A DNA stretch of 38,804 nt from the NCBI GenBank assembly GCA_903832295.1, contig CAILAZ010000237.1, positions 1 to 38,804 on the forward strand, written 5' to 3'. The position numbers and the translations under genes are program-made. Source of the stretch: an uncultured Acidobacteriota bacterium (GTDB taxonomy: Bacteria; Acidobacteriota; Terriglobia; Terriglobales; Acidobacteriaceae). The notes below the pieces were generated by a model. It was not told the DNA's origin and ran no database searches. It saw nothing but the letters and a program-made list of their open reading frames with translations. Shown here one piece after another: positions 7,043-15,944 of the stretch (its first letter is position 1; each line of letters begins with the position of its first letter).

Positions 7043-9171
7043 CAGTATCCGGATGCCCTCCAGGAGCACGATGAACCCGAGGTCACGGTGTTGTTCGAGG
7101 TGTAAAAGACAGTGGGCGCGGTAATGCTGATGGCGCTGATGCCGCACGCGTAAACGTTGTTTGCGCTGCCTCCGGGATTCCCCGCGCAGTATGCGCCCGT
7201 AGTCCCGCCATCGCAGGAGTTCGGGCTGAACACTACCACAATACTTCCCACGTTCGTAAACGCGTGCGGGAAGGTCATCGAGACGCTTCCGCCCGTCGCC
7301 CCGCCAAACGTCGGCGTGGTTCCCCACTCGTCATAGCTTCCGTCGCTGTTCTGGCGGTAGCAGTTTCCGCCCGCGCACGTCACGCCCGTCTGCCCGCTGC
7401 CCGTCGTGCCCACTGCCACCCAGTTCGTTCCGTTGTATACGGCAATCACTCCGGTCGTCGCGCCGATGCCCGTGGTCATGATGGGGGGATTGATGAGGTT
7501 CGAGGGCCACACAACGCTGTATGTGCTGCCCGTCAGCGGGATTCCCGGCGTTCCCGTCGAAGGAATGCCAATCTGGATATAGGAGCTGCTGGACGTGGTG
7601 AAGAAGTAATTCTCCGCGCCGGTTCCTGTCCCGATGTAGAACTTGTACCCGGTTACCGTCACGCCGCCCGCCGGGCAGTTCCAGGTGATGCTGTTGGACG
7701 CGCCCGATCCCGTAAGCTGGCTTCCCTCCGAGCTTGGCAGAGACTCAACCAGCCCGTACAGGTAGGCGCACTTCGCGTAATAGGTCGTCGTACCCGGCAG
7801 GTTTCCGCCAGTGGTCAGCGTCGAAGAGGTAAGCGAACCGGACGGGGCCGTCGTCGTCGAAGAACCCTGCGTGAGCGCGACCGAGATCAGCTGCCCAGTC
7901 GTCCCGCCCGCAATCGAGCTCGAGGTTACGTTCCCGCTCAGCGTCATGGCAAAGGCGCTGTATCCCGCCGCGGAGTAAATCGGCGTCGACGTAAAGGGGA
8001 TCTGGTCCAGGTTGCCCGTCAGCGGCGTCGTGGTCGTTGCCGAGCTATTGGAGACCGTCAGCCAGTTCGTTCCGTTGTACACCGCCGCCACGCCCGTGCA
8101 GCTGCTGGCGCTGATCGACACCGGCGGAGCGTTGAGGAAGTTCGTGGGCCACAGGAACGTATTCCCGCCCGTCCCGTTCTGGCAGACGTCGATCGTCACA
8201 ATCTGCCCGATCGCCCCGCCTGTGATCGTGCTCGAGGTCACCGCACCGGTCAGCGTCAGAGAAAAGTTCGAATAGCTCGCAGCTGGAAAGATCGGCGTCG
8301 CACTGTACGGAACCGCATCAAAGTTCCCATACACCACCTGCGGCGTCGTCGCAATCGCGTACCAGTACCCGCCGTTATAGTAGGCCTGCACCACCGTACA
8401 AGCATTCAGCGTGGGATTGATCACCGGAGGATTCGTGAAGCTCGACGGCCACGCGAAGGTGAACCCCGTCGTGATTCCATTCACCAGCTGGCCCGTTCCG
8501 TTCTGGCAAATGTTCCAGGTCGCCTGCTGGCCGTTCGTTCCCCCGGTAATCGAGCTCGAGGTCACATTGTTCGTCAGGGTCATCGTAAAGTAGCCGTAAG
8601 CGCCCGCCGGAAAGATCGGCGTCGCGCTGAACGTCATCGCATCCAGTGCGCTCGCCACGCTGGTAAACGATCCGCTCGCCGGCGTCGTCTGCCCGATCGG
8701 CGTGGAGTCCACCGTGCTGTTCGCGATCGCCGCGCCCGTGATCGTGCCGCCGCTCACCGCCGCGCCGGTAATCGTGCCGCCCGTCCAGGCGCCCCCGCTG
8801 ATCGTCGCGTTGTTGTACACATTCCCCGGCACCTGGTCCACTGTCCATTGCAGCGCGCCGCTGGCGCAGTTCGTGCCGCCATTGCTCCAGATCGCCAGTT
8901 TGTAGGTGTAGGGGCCAAACCAGATGTTCGCGCTGCCCGTCGCGTCCAGCAGTACCGGGTTGCTGTTTGCCGTTCCCCCCGTATAGTCCGTGTAGGTCGC
9001 CAGCGGCGTCGACGTGCCCCCGGTGTACGTGAACACGCATCCGCCCGCCAGCGCCACGCCGTTGGCATCCGTAAAGGTTACATGCGGGCTCTTGAAGGGA
9101 GACACCGCAACCTGCGCGGCCGCGCTTCCCACCGCCAGCATCAGCAACACCATCCACGCCACTCGCTTCAT
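7042..9171 (-). CDS. Tail fibre-like protein with signal peptide
   Basis: 709 residues from ATG 9171, which overlaps the preceding stop (ATGA). Residues 1-20 form a Sec signal peptide ending AAA before or at Gln20. Residues about 29-96 (TFTDANGVALAGGCVFTY, then TYTD, then LLDATGSANIWFG) match the N-terminal domain common in phage tail fibres. Three imperfect repeats follow: about 181-270, 290-370 and 395-588, each with a PIF/PIY start and a WPS/WPT-N-x-x-N-x-PP block; the third is split by an Fn3-like insert at about 437-548. The C-terminus (YDEWGTTPTFGG to the end) resembles gp53-like fibre tips. There are 14 Cys, fitting an oxidising location. Host attachment is the probable role. Confidence 0.75.
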   Translation of the reverse strand: MKRVAWMVLLMLAVGSAAAQVAVSPFKSPHVTFTDANGVALAGGCVFTYTGGTSTPLATYTDYTGGTANSNPVLLDATGSANIWFGPYTYKLAIWSNGGTNCASGALQWTVDQVPGNVYNNATISGGAWTGGTITGAAVSGGTITGAAIANSTVDSTPIGQTTPASGSFTSVASALDAMTFSATPIFPAGAYGYFTMTLTNNVTSSSITGGTNGQQATWNICQNGTGQLVNGITTGFTFAWPSSFTNPPVINPTLNACTVVQAYYNGGYWYAIATTPQVVYGNFDAVPYSATPIFPAASYSNFSLTLTGAVTSSTITGGAIGQIVTIDVCQNGTGGNTFLWPTNFLNAPPVSISASSCTGVAAVYNGTNWLTVSNSSATTTTPLTGNLDQIPFTSTPIYSAAGYSAFAMTLSGNVTSSSIAGGTTGQLISVALTQGSSTTTAPSGSLTSSTLTTGGNLPGTTTYYAKCAYLYGLVESLPSSEGSQLTGSGASNSITWNCPAGGVTVTGYKFYIGTGTGAENYFFTTSSSSYIQIGIPSTGTPGIPLTGSTYSVVWPSNLINPPIMTTGIGATTGVIAVYNGTNWVAVGTTGSGQTGVTCAGGNCYRQNSDGSYDEWGTTPTFGGATGGSVSMTFPHAFTNVGSIVVVFSPNSCDGGTTGAYCAGNPGGSANNVYACGISAISITAPTVFYTSNNTVTSGSSCSWRASGY

Positions 9172-9350
9172 TTCCCTGTCCCCTTTTGCAGCGACGCAAC
9201 CTGCGCCTGCAGTGCCGTCACCTGCGCCTGCAGGCTGTTGATCGTGCTTTGCCATTGCGCCAGCGCCTGTTGCGCCCCGGCCGTCAGCATCCCCGTCTGC
9301 GGATCCGTGTAGGCCATCGCCGCAAACACCGGTTTCGCCGTATTCGCCAT
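9168..9350 (-). CDS. Small coiled-coil protein
   Basis: 60 residues: a short N-terminal part (TDPQTGMLT) then a regular heptad-like helix (QALAQWQSTINSLQAQVTAL and onward) ending in Lys-Gly. It lies between the gp10-like protein and the tail fibre, with an ATGA overlap to the fibre start. The sequence suggests a short oligomerising helix, perhaps a tail accessory or fibre assembly partner. No family recognised. Confidence 0.6.
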   Translation of the reverse strand: MANTAKPVFAAMAYTDPQTGMLTAGAQQALAQWQSTINSLQAQVTALQAQVASLQKGTGK

Positions 9351-9370
9351 CGCCGCCTCTCAGCTCACGG

Positions 9371-10945
9371 TTAGGTCATCTTCTCGTACATCTTGCTCAG
9401 CCGCTCAGTCGGCTCGTCAAAGCCCGGCGTGGCCCTCAGGTCGGCCTCGATAATCTGCCAGGGAATCGGATCGCTCACCACCAGCTCATACACCCGGTCG
9501 CGCGCCCGGCCCATCCGCAGCCAGCGTGCGCGCACCGTGTACTGCCCCGCCTGCCCCACATCCATCCAGTGATCATTGCCCCATGTCCGGCCGCCGTCGT
9601 TTGACCAGCGCAGCATCGCCTGCGGTCCGCGCGCATTCCCGGCCCCATCCACAAACGGCGGAATCGGCCCGTCGCCCACATCCATCACCACTTCCAGCTC
9701 GTGGAAGGTGATCCACTGCCTCTCCGTCGCCACGTGCGGAGCACGCCGCAGCCGCCGGATCGCAGCGCCGTTGTCGTTCATATACGCAATGTCCATCGCG
9801 TACACGTTGCCGCTGTTCCAGTCGCCCACCAGGTGCTTCCCAAACGCAAAGCAATGGCACGTCGACAGGTGCGCGCTGTAGCCCGTCGGCCCCTGCTGGC
9901 TCCAGTAGCCCCGCTCATGCCACATCTGCGTCGCCGTGTCGTACACCCACGTCGCGCCAAACCCATTGTTCGCGCTCGGGAAGCGCAGCACCCAGAACGT
10001 GTGCCCCTGGTCCCGGTAGCTGTAGCCAACCGCGTCCGACGTCTTCTGCGGATACGTCGCCCAGGTGGCCTCCACCGCGTGGTTCGATACTCGCATCGGC
10101 GTGTATCCATTCGCCCGCCACGCAATCCCCGCCCCGTTGCCGTTGCCCCCAATCCAGAACGGCGCATTATCCAGCAGGCACAGAGACTCAGGCGCGTCGA
10201 TGCCCTCTTCCATGAACCCCACGCCGCCCGCGCCAATCACATCAAAAGGCGTATACGCATTCGCGCCGCTGTTGTAGTACACCTGCGCGTGACCGTCCTG
10301 GCCGAATATCCACAGCTGCCGGTACGACACGATCATCCCGCCGATGTTCTCCGGGAACACTTCCACCTGCTGCACGCTCAGCGGGTTCCACGTCGTCCCG
10401 TCCTCCAGCGCCGACACCTGGAACTTGTTGGTCCCAGCCAGATACACGTTAAAGTACCCGTCGCAGAACACCACCTTCGCGGCAAACCCCTGTAACCCGC
10501 CCATCGTGCCCGAGAGTGTTTTCGGCGCCAGCCCGATCGCCCCGCATGGCTGCAGCGCGCTCAGGTTGTAGATGTAGATCTCGCCCGCCGAACAGATGCA
10601 GAGCTGGTTCCCCGCGCTGCCGTTCGTCACCATCGAGACACGCTTGAAATCGTTGCCCACCGGCCCCAGGTTCGTCACCGCGCCCGCCACCGTCATCTGG
10701 TACAGATTTCCCGCGCCCACCCAGTAGGAAACGCCGGCGTTCGGGCCGGCCGTCACCGCTAGGCATCCCCGCACCGGCCCGGCAATCGCCGCAAACAGCG
10801 ACAGCCCGGGCGTCCGGTACAGCGCCATCTGCGACTCGCCCTGTCCGCTCTCGATCATCTCCGGATACCAGTTCAGGCACCGCTGGCTGTCTGCCAGAAT
10901 CGACTGCGACGTGTAGGTTGGCCCAACAAATCCGAAGCGTGCCAT
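9371..10945 (-). CDS. Head-closure / packaged-DNA stabilisation protein, P22 gp10-like
   Basis: 524 residues. The N-terminus (MARFGFVGPTYTSQSILADS, then CLNWYPE) and C-terminus (RVYELVVSDPIPWQIIEADL) are hallmarks of the P22 gp10 family, which plugs the portal after DNA packaging and carries the tail needle and spikes. The middle is beta-propeller-like with many Gly and Trp. It follows the gp4-like gene directly, the same order as in P22. No gp26 needle gene was recognised after it. Confidence 0.85.
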   Translation of the reverse strand: MARFGFVGPTYTSQSILADSQRCLNWYPEMIESGQGESQMALYRTPGLSLFAAIAGPVRGCLAVTAGPNAGVSYWVGAGNLYQMTVAGAVTNLGPVGNDFKRVSMVTNGSAGNQLCICSAGEIYIYNLSALQPCGAIGLAPKTLSGTMGGLQGFAAKVVFCDGYFNVYLAGTNKFQVSALEDGTTWNPLSVQQVEVFPENIGGMIVSYRQLWIFGQDGHAQVYYNSGANAYTPFDVIGAGGVGFMEEGIDAPESLCLLDNAPFWIGGNGNGAGIAWRANGYTPMRVSNHAVEATWATYPQKTSDAVGYSYRDQGHTFWVLRFPSANNGFGATWVYDTATQMWHERGYWSQQGPTGYSAHLSTCHCFAFGKHLVGDWNSGNVYAMDIAYMNDNGAAIRRLRRAPHVATERQWITFHELEVVMDVGDGPIPPFVDGAGNARGPQAMLRWSNDGGRTWGNDHWMDVGQAGQYTVRARWLRMGRARDRVYELVVSDPIPWQIIEADLRATPGFDEPTERLSKMYEKMT

Positions 10946-11722
10946 CTAGTTTCGCATCCCCGTCAGGAAGTTGAAGTCCGGCCGCCCCGTCCCGGCGCTG
11001 CCCGGCATACCCGCCGCCGTGTCGATCCGCGGCGCATGGCTGTTGTTCTCAAAAATCGTCTTAATGGCGCTCGCCTGCCTGGCCTCCAGCACCGGTGAGG
11101 GCTGCTTCTCAAAGCTCGGGCACATCGCCACCGCCAGCGTCGTCACCAGCGCTTCCCAATATCCCTGCACCAGCCCCAGCTGCGTCTGAAGCGTCAGCGC
11201 CTGCGCCAGCCCGCTCCACTGCTCCAGCCGCACCACCCCGTTCGTGTTGCAGATCGGGAAGAAGTTCAGCTGTCCATTCGGCGAAGACGGCTCGTAGTAA
11301 CAATCCGTCACAATGCTGCTGGTCATCGCCTTCAGTGGATTGGCCGCCCACCAGTCCTTGTCCCGCATCTGGACCGGCAGATCCACCGCCGTCGCGCCAC
11401 CCGGATTCAGCACGAAACTTGCTGAAGCCACGCGCACCGGCCGGTAGTTCGCCGCCGCCCCCGTCTTCAGCACGCCCGTCGGCCCAATCGTGTGCGGCCC
11501 CAGATTCGCCGTCAGCGTGTACTGGTCAAACTCCACCGCATAGATCATCGACCGTTTCGCGTTCCACTGGTCGATGATCCGCTGCAGCAGTTCCAGCGCC
11601 CACAGCGCTTCGGCAGCCGCCACCGCCTCGCCCGGCGCAAACGCGCCTATCTCGTAGGCCGCCGACTGAATCAGGTCGGCAGCCCGTGCGGTCACGCTCG
11701 AGCCATTGAAGGTGACGGGCAC
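10946..11722 (-). CDS. Head-closure protein, P22 gp4-like
   Basis: 258 residues. The N-terminal helical part (AADLIQSAAYEIGAFAPGE, then LELLQRIIDQWNAKRSMIYA) and the phrase YTLTANLGPHTIGPTGVL fit the gp4-type adaptor that sits below the portal. The remaining beta-rich region contains DWWAANPLKA and a YYEPSSPNGQLNFFP block, also conserved in this family. In P22 gp4 also has muralytic activity, which cannot be assigned here. Placed between small head proteins and gp10-like as expected. Confidence 0.8.
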   Translation of the reverse strand: MPVTFNGSSVTARAADLIQSAAYEIGAFAPGEAVAAAEALWALELLQRIIDQWNAKRSMIYAVEFDQYTLTANLGPHTIGPTGVLKTGAAANYRPVRVASASFVLNPGGATAVDLPVQMRDKDWWAANPLKAMTSSIVTDCYYEPSSPNGQLNFFPICNTNGVVRLEQWSGLAQALTLQTQLGLVQGYWEALVTTLAVAMCPSFEKQPSPVLEARQASAIKTIFENNSHAPRIDTAAGMPGSAGTGRPDFNFLTGMRN

Positions 11723-12076
11723 TTATTTGCCGCCTTCCGCGGGCTTGCCATACAGGTGTTCGGTAAGGTCCGGCGGGGCCTGCATGATGTAGGGATCGCT
11801 CACCCATCCCTCGCTCAGCTTCTTCTTGTACTCGGCCGCGTTCTCGCACACATGCACCAGGTGCTCGGTCGCCACCAGCTCCCGCTCCACCACCTCGTGG
11901 TTCACGTTGCGGTGCAACACTTCCCGGTATGGCTGCGTCGGATGCTTGTAGACCGCGCGCGGATACTCCAGGTGCGGAATCTGCTTCACAGGCAGTCCAT
12001 GCGTCGTTCCCTGCGGCTTGCTCATATCCAGCGTTTCCTGGTGCTGGAACCGTTCTTCGTCAATCGCTGTCGGCAT
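11723..12076 (-). CDS. Conserved-looking head-region protein (117 aa)
   Basis: 117 residues, hydrophilic and rich in His, Glu and Pro, with a central YPRAVYKHPTQPYREVLHRN segment and a helix VATEHLVHVCENAAEYKKKL. GGAGACGAGT precedes ATG 12076. It abuts the gp4-like gene with no gap. No family recognised; position suggests a head or head-tail accessory protein. Confidence 0.6.
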   Translation of the reverse strand: MPTAIDEERFQHQETLDMSKPQGTTHGLPVKQIPHLEYPRAVYKHPTQPYREVLHRNVNHEVVERELVATEHLVHVCENAAEYKKKLSEGWVSDPYIMQAPPDLTEHLYGKPAEGGK

Positions 12077-12098
12077 ACTCGTCTCCTTTTTTGAAATT

Positions 12099-12119
12099 CG
12101 GGCGGCTTCCCACCGCCCG
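12099..12119 (-). other. Intergenic GC hairpin III
   Basis: Arms CGGGCGG (12099-12105) and CCGCCCG (12113-12119) with a 7-base loop. No U-tract follows on the minus strand; instead the ribosome-binding site of the 117-aa gene follows. Same style as 12433-12452 and 13532-13548. Confidence 0.55.
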
Positions 12120-12150
12120 GCCTTTGCTGCATCTTCTGTTCGTGCTGCGG

Positions 12151-12405
12151 CTATTCGCCGCCCGGCTTCACCACTGCGCTGGCTTCTTCTTCGATCGAAT
12201 GCACCAGCTTCGTCACCGGCTTGCCCTCTTCGTCCTTGCCCACCACCACATGCTTCGGATACTCATGGTGCACGCTCAGCACCAGCTTCACTTGAATCTC
12301 GCGGGGGGCGTGGTTGTCGGCCTTCAGGGCCTCGATCGCCGCCTCAATCCGCTTCTCCTCCGCAGCTTCAATGCGGACATGCTCTGACATCACAGCAAAA
12401 CCCAT
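12151..12405 (-). CDS. Small head-region protein (84 aa)
   Basis: 84 residues from ATG 12405, preceded by AAGGAGAGAGT. A charged helix (AAEEKRIEAAIEALKADNH) is followed by a beta-like stretch (VKLVLSVHHEYPKHVVVG) and an acidic tail. It lies between the secreted 341-aa protein and the 117-aa gene. Function unknown. Confidence 0.55.
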   Translation of the reverse strand: MGFAVMSEHVRIEAAEEKRIEAAIEALKADNHAPREIQVKLVLSVHHEYPKHVVVGKDEEGKPVTKLVHSIEEEASAVVKPGGE

Positions 12406-12432
12406 ACTCTCTCCTTCTTGTTGAGAGGTGCG

Positions 12433-12452
12433 GGGCGGCCGTCAAGCCGCCC
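12433..12452 (-). other. Intergenic GC hairpin II
   Basis: Arms GGGCGGC (12433-12439) and GCCGCCC (12446-12452) with a 6-base loop, between the stop of the 341-aa gene and the ribosome-binding site of the 84-aa gene. No U-tract. Confidence 0.55.
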
Positions 12453-12472
12453 GGGTTATGGTTGGTTGCGCG

Positions 12473-13498
12473 CTAGTACATCAGCTGCCACGGTCCCTGC
12501 AGGGTCGTGAACCCCGTGGGTGCCGTGAAGCTGGGCAGCGTCCCGAAGGTGCCTGCCGATGCCGACTTGTACGTGAGGATCTGGTCCCCGGTACCCGTCT
12601 TCACCAGATCCAGCGTCGCCGTGGTCCCGTTCGACATCACGCAGCCGTAATACTGCGCCGGGCCCACCACATAGTAGGGGCTCGTGAACGGCAGCGACTG
12701 GAAGGCGTAAGCCGTCGCGCCCACTGTCGTACCGGCCACCGCGCTGTTCGCCACCAGATTCCCGCTACTGTCATACAGCGCGGCAATCCACTTGTCCGTG
12801 CCGCCCGTTGCCCCAATATGCGGAGCCAGGCCCGTCACCAGGCGGCTGAACGGCATGTCGATTTCCACGCAGTACAGCTCGGCCGCCGTGGTCGCCGTGC
12901 TGGTTCCCAGCGCTCCGGTGTTGGCCTGCGCCCCGATTGGCGGGAAGCTGGCCTTCCAGAACGTCGTGCGCGTGGTCTGCGAGGCGTCTCCGTTGATCCA
13001 CTGGCCGCCCACGCAGTCGGAGATATTCCCCGACGTGAAGGCGATGCGCGGCAGATACAGCTCATTGGTCCGCGTGCAGCTTCCATGCGGGCCAAAGTCC
13101 GTATTGCCGATCGGGCTCGGCCAGCTTGCGGCCGCCGCTGCCGGCACCACAAACACCACCGCTCCCGAAGCATGCGAGGCGGCCGAAGTCGACCCCACGC
13201 CGCGGATCACGGTCACCGATGTCCCGCTCACAGACTCCACCTGCATCAGCTCGCGATCCACATACAGGTAGCTCGAGCCGCCCGACGTGGAAATGGTGGC
13301 GATGTTGCCGGAGTTGGCGACTGGCGCGGTCACGCCCGTCGCGGAGGTCAAGTTCACAACGCCCAGGTTGCCCGTCGTCAACGCCGAGGAAACAGTGTTC
13401 CCCACCGCCGACGCCAGCGTGGTGTTCGTCAGGATGGTCTGCGCCGGCAATGCCGAGGCAAAGGCCAGTACCATCAGAGAAAGAAAGAGTGTCTTCAT
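12473..13498 (-). CDS. Secreted-type protein after the coat gene (341 aa)
   Basis: The frame is open from 13540, but ATG 13498 gives a classical signal peptide: Met-Lys-Thr, a hydrophobic core, then LPA before Gln20. The mature part is Ser/Thr/Ala/Gly-rich and beta-like, with SSYLYVDRELMQVESVSGTS (about 75-95) and SVTVIRGV, a pattern seen in phage and bacterial surface beta-proteins. It has four Cys outside the signal peptide. It follows the major coat gene, where P22-like phages place head proteins, so a decoration or tail role would be expected, yet the signal peptide implies export. Function unresolved. Confidence 0.65.
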   Translation of the reverse strand: MKTLFLSLMVLAFASALPAQTILTNTTLASAVGNTVSSALTTGNLGVVNLTSATGVTAPVANSGNIATISTSGGSSYLYVDRELMQVESVSGTSVTVIRGVGSTSAASHASGAVVFVVPAAAAASWPSPIGNTDFGPHGSCTRTNELYLPRIAFTSGNISDCVGGQWINGDASQTTRTTFWKASFPPIGAQANTGALGTSTATTAAELYCVEIDMPFSRLVTGLAPHIGATGGTDKWIAALYDSSGNLVANSAVAGTTVGATAYAFQSLPFTSPYYVVGPAQYYGCVMSNGTTATLDLVKTGTGDQILTYKSASAGTFGTLPSFTAPTGFTTLQGPWQLMY

Positions 13499-13531
13499 GC
13501 TCTTCAAGGTCAAGTTCCTCCAGGGCAGCGC

Positions 13532-13548
13532 GGCGGCCATCAGCCGCC
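13532..13548 (-). other. Intergenic GC hairpin I
   Basis: Arms GGCGGC (13532-13537) and GCCGCC (13543-13548) with a 5-base loop, between the coat stop (13577) and the start of the secreted 341-aa protein. No U-tract. Confidence 0.5.
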
Positions 13549-13576
13549 CCGTGCCCCATCTGCTGAATCGGAAAGG

Positions 13577-14818
13577 TTAGGCCCCGGCCACCGCCACTGC
13601 GCCGGCATCGGGATACAGGTTCCCGAATCCGTAGCAGATGTCGAAGCGGTTCGTCATCTTGCGATTGAACTGGTCCCAGGCCCTGACAAACGCGATCGAC
13701 GCGCCCGTCTCCGGATCCTCTGCCCGCTCTGCGCGCTCCACCGACTCCGGATTCTCGAACTTGCCAAAGGCTTTCGCGAAGGCATACTTCGAGAGTCCCA
13801 GGCTGATCGTTCCCGTCAGGCCCGAGGGAGTCGTGGTTCCCGGGAAAAACGTGAAAGCCGCCGCATTCGCGGGCAACGCGTCCACGTTCTGGTACTGGGA
13901 GCCAGGCCCAAAGATCGCCGGGGAAATCGGAATCGTGTCGTTTCCGCCCGTCAGCATCCAGGGTGCGCCGCCCGCATACACAAACTGCTTCAGGCCCAAC
14001 GGGCTCTTGACGCGTGTACGCGGATTCACCGCATTCACAGCGGCAAGCGTGAACTTGTCGCCGGGGTTGATCGTCTGCCCGTTGGTTCCGGTCACCACCA
14101 GCGCCGCTCCGCTCTGGCCTGCGCCCACCACGGTCACGCCACCCGTCGGCGCGGTGCCAACGGTATGCGATACCAGCGAGTTGGACCGGTACCACTCCCA
14201 GCCGCCGGCCGTGCCTATCACGCCCTTGCGGAACATGCGGCTGATCTCCGGAGCCGGGTTGAACTGCGTCACGTTGTTCTTGACGTAGCTCCGGTTCAGG
14301 CTGCTCGACAGGCACAGGTGCTTCGCACCCTCCTGCGGGCAGCTCAGGGCAAACAGAACCTGCTCAGCAGCCAGCGCAAAGTCGATGGTCGTTGAGTCCG
14401 TGCCCAGCGTGCCCACCACGTTGTTGGTCCACAAGCGCGCCCAGTTGGCCGCGTCGCTGTCCACCTGCTGCGCCAGCTGCTGCCCGGCGGGATACAAGTA
14501 GGACTCTTCCAGTTCCTTCTCCGTGCGCTCCATCTTCACAAGGCGCTCGTAGCTGTCCCAGCCAAAGTGAATGCCCCGGATCTGGTCGAGATTCACGGTC
14601 GTCACCAGGCGGGAAATACCCTGCTCCTGATACGCCAGGCCGCTCGTCACCAGCCAGCTCTGCGGCATCTTGATCTGTACGGAAGATCCCACCGGAAAGC
14701 TCTTGCCGAACTCCGACTCCCAATCGCTGTTGAACATCGACGCGATCTCGTAGGAATTCTTCAAGAACCACAGGATCTTCATCGAGACCCAGTTGGTTGT
14801 TGCAAAATTGTTTGGCAC
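13577..14818 (-). CDS. Major coat protein, P22 gp5-like
   Basis: 413 residues. The N-terminus (TTNWVSMKILWFLKNSYEIA, then NSDWESEFGKSFPVGSSVQI) matches the P22-type coat: N-arm, a Phe/Val G-rich turn, then KMPQSW. Residues about 225-330 include the Gly/Thr-rich segment that would correspond to the inserted I-domain. The C-terminus (TNRFDICYGFGNLYPDAGAV) is also family-like. It follows the scaffold gene by 18 bases, the usual order. It assembles the icosahedral head on the scaffold. Confidence 0.85.
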   Translation of the reverse strand: MPNNFATTNWVSMKILWFLKNSYEIASMFNSDWESEFGKSFPVGSSVQIKMPQSWLVTSGLAYQEQGISRLVTTVNLDQIRGIHFGWDSYERLVKMERTEKELEESYLYPAGQQLAQQVDSDAANWARLWTNNVVGTLGTDSTTIDFALAAEQVLFALSCPQEGAKHLCLSSSLNRSYVKNNVTQFNPAPEISRMFRKGVIGTAGGWEWYRSNSLVSHTVGTAPTGGVTVVGAGQSGAALVVTGTNGQTINPGDKFTLAAVNAVNPRTRVKSPLGLKQFVYAGGAPWMLTGGNDTIPISPAIFGPGSQYQNVDALPANAAAFTFFPGTTTPSGLTGTISLGLSKYAFAKAFGKFENPESVERAERAEDPETGASIAFVRAWDQFNRKMTNRFDICYGFGNLYPDAGAVAVAGA

Positions 14819-14836
14819 CTGGTTTCCTTCTTTGCC

Positions 14837-15859
14837 TTATCTGCGCGAGGCAAGTGCGCGCCGGGTTTGTTCCGCATCAAAACTGCGGAAGTCCCGCGCT
14901 TTCGCCGCCGTTATCAGAGCGTCTTCCCCAGACGCTCCGCGCCCGCCCACTTCCGCGGGTGGCTTCGGGGCTCGTGGTTTCGGGGTTGCCGGGGCAGTTT
15001 CCCGCGCGCCGTCCTGTACCCCTGCCGCCTTCCCCTTGCCCAGCTCCTTCACGATCTCCTGCTCCATCAGCAGGGCCACGCGCAGCGCTTTCCCAGGGTT
15101 GTGCCGGCAGGCCTCCAGAAAATCAGCCCGCGTCGCCGCCGTACCGCCAATCGTGTACAGCAGATCCGCCAATACCGGCGAATCGTTGATCACCGCAAAC
15201 ACTTCGCGCGAAATCTCCGGCTTCAGCATGTCCTCGATCAGCGGCTTGGCAACCGAATCGAAATCCGTGTACCGTCCGCGCGCTTCGTCCAGCTGCTTGC
15301 TCAGCGCCTGCTGTTGCTGCTGCGCCTGCCGGGCCTGCTCCTGCTTCGCAACGATCTGCTCCGCCTTCCAGCCGATCAGGTCTTCGGTGTAGTCCTCGTA
15401 CGATGCGTACTTGGGCTTTCCCTCTGCGTCCTTCTCGCCCACTTGCGGCTTCGGCCGCGTTCCCGGCGCTGCCTCTGGTGTCGCTGGCCTGGTGTCCGTC
15501 TGCCGTGCGGTCGACGACTCCGCATTCTTCGTCTCTTTCGGCTTCCGGGCTTTTTCCAGCTCCCGCTCCAGTTGCTTGGCGCGCGCAGACAGCTCCTTGA
15601 TCCGAGCCTCCGCATCCGGTTTGCGGCGCGTCTCCGGCTTCTTCGCGGCCGCGTGCTCGGCCTCGTCGTCCACCTTCGTGTCGCCTGCGGTTTCTGTTTC
15701 TTCAGCGGTTGCCGACTCCGCGCGTACCGGCTTCTCCTGCGTGGGTGCCTTCTTGCTTACGACCGGTTCCCCATCCTCGTTCCAGCCGTCAAACTGCGTA
15801 AACTTCGGGGCTTCCATTACCGCGGCCGACGATGCCGCAACTGCCGTCTCTTCTGCCAT
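14837..15859 (-). CDS. Scaffolding protein
   Basis: 340 residues from ATG 15859 (an upstream in-frame ATG at 15910 is less likely because AGAGGGAACG precedes 15859). Highly charged and helical: disordered acidic N-terminus, Lys/Arg/Glu coiled coil (EARIKELSARAKQLERELEK, about 85-105), Gln-rich helix (AKQEQARQAQQQQQALSKQL) and a C-terminal basic helix (RSFDAEQTRRALASRR) like the coat-binding tail of P22-type scaffolds. Position between portal and coat supports the call. Assigned by position and composition rather than a sequence motif. Confidence 0.75.
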   Translation of the reverse strand: MAEETAVAASSAAVMEAPKFTQFDGWNEDGEPVVSKKAPTQEKPVRAESATAEETETAGDTKVDDEAEHAAAKKPETRRKPDAEARIKELSARAKQLERELEKARKPKETKNAESSTARQTDTRPATPEAAPGTRPKPQVGEKDAEGKPKYASYEDYTEDLIGWKAEQIVAKQEQARQAQQQQQALSKQLDEARGRYTDFDSVAKPLIEDMLKPEISREVFAVINDSPVLADLLYTIGGTAATRADFLEACRHNPGKALRVALLMEQEIVKELGKGKAAGVQDGARETAPATPKPRAPKPPAEVGGRGASGEDALITAAKARDFRSFDAEQTRRALASRR

Positions 15860-15944
15860 GATGCGTTCCCTCTGCCCTTGCGCCGGGCCGGCGAGTGTTG
15901 CCAAACTCATGCGGTGCGTCCCGCAAACCCCTCCGCTGGAATCC

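Noticed and set aside
7264..9312. 682-codon plus-strand frame
   Set aside because: Antisense shadow of the tail fibre; Arg-rich with no recognisable domain and no ribosome-binding site.
12428..14395. 655-codon plus-strand frame
   Set aside because: Antisense of coat and the secreted protein; basic low-information composition.
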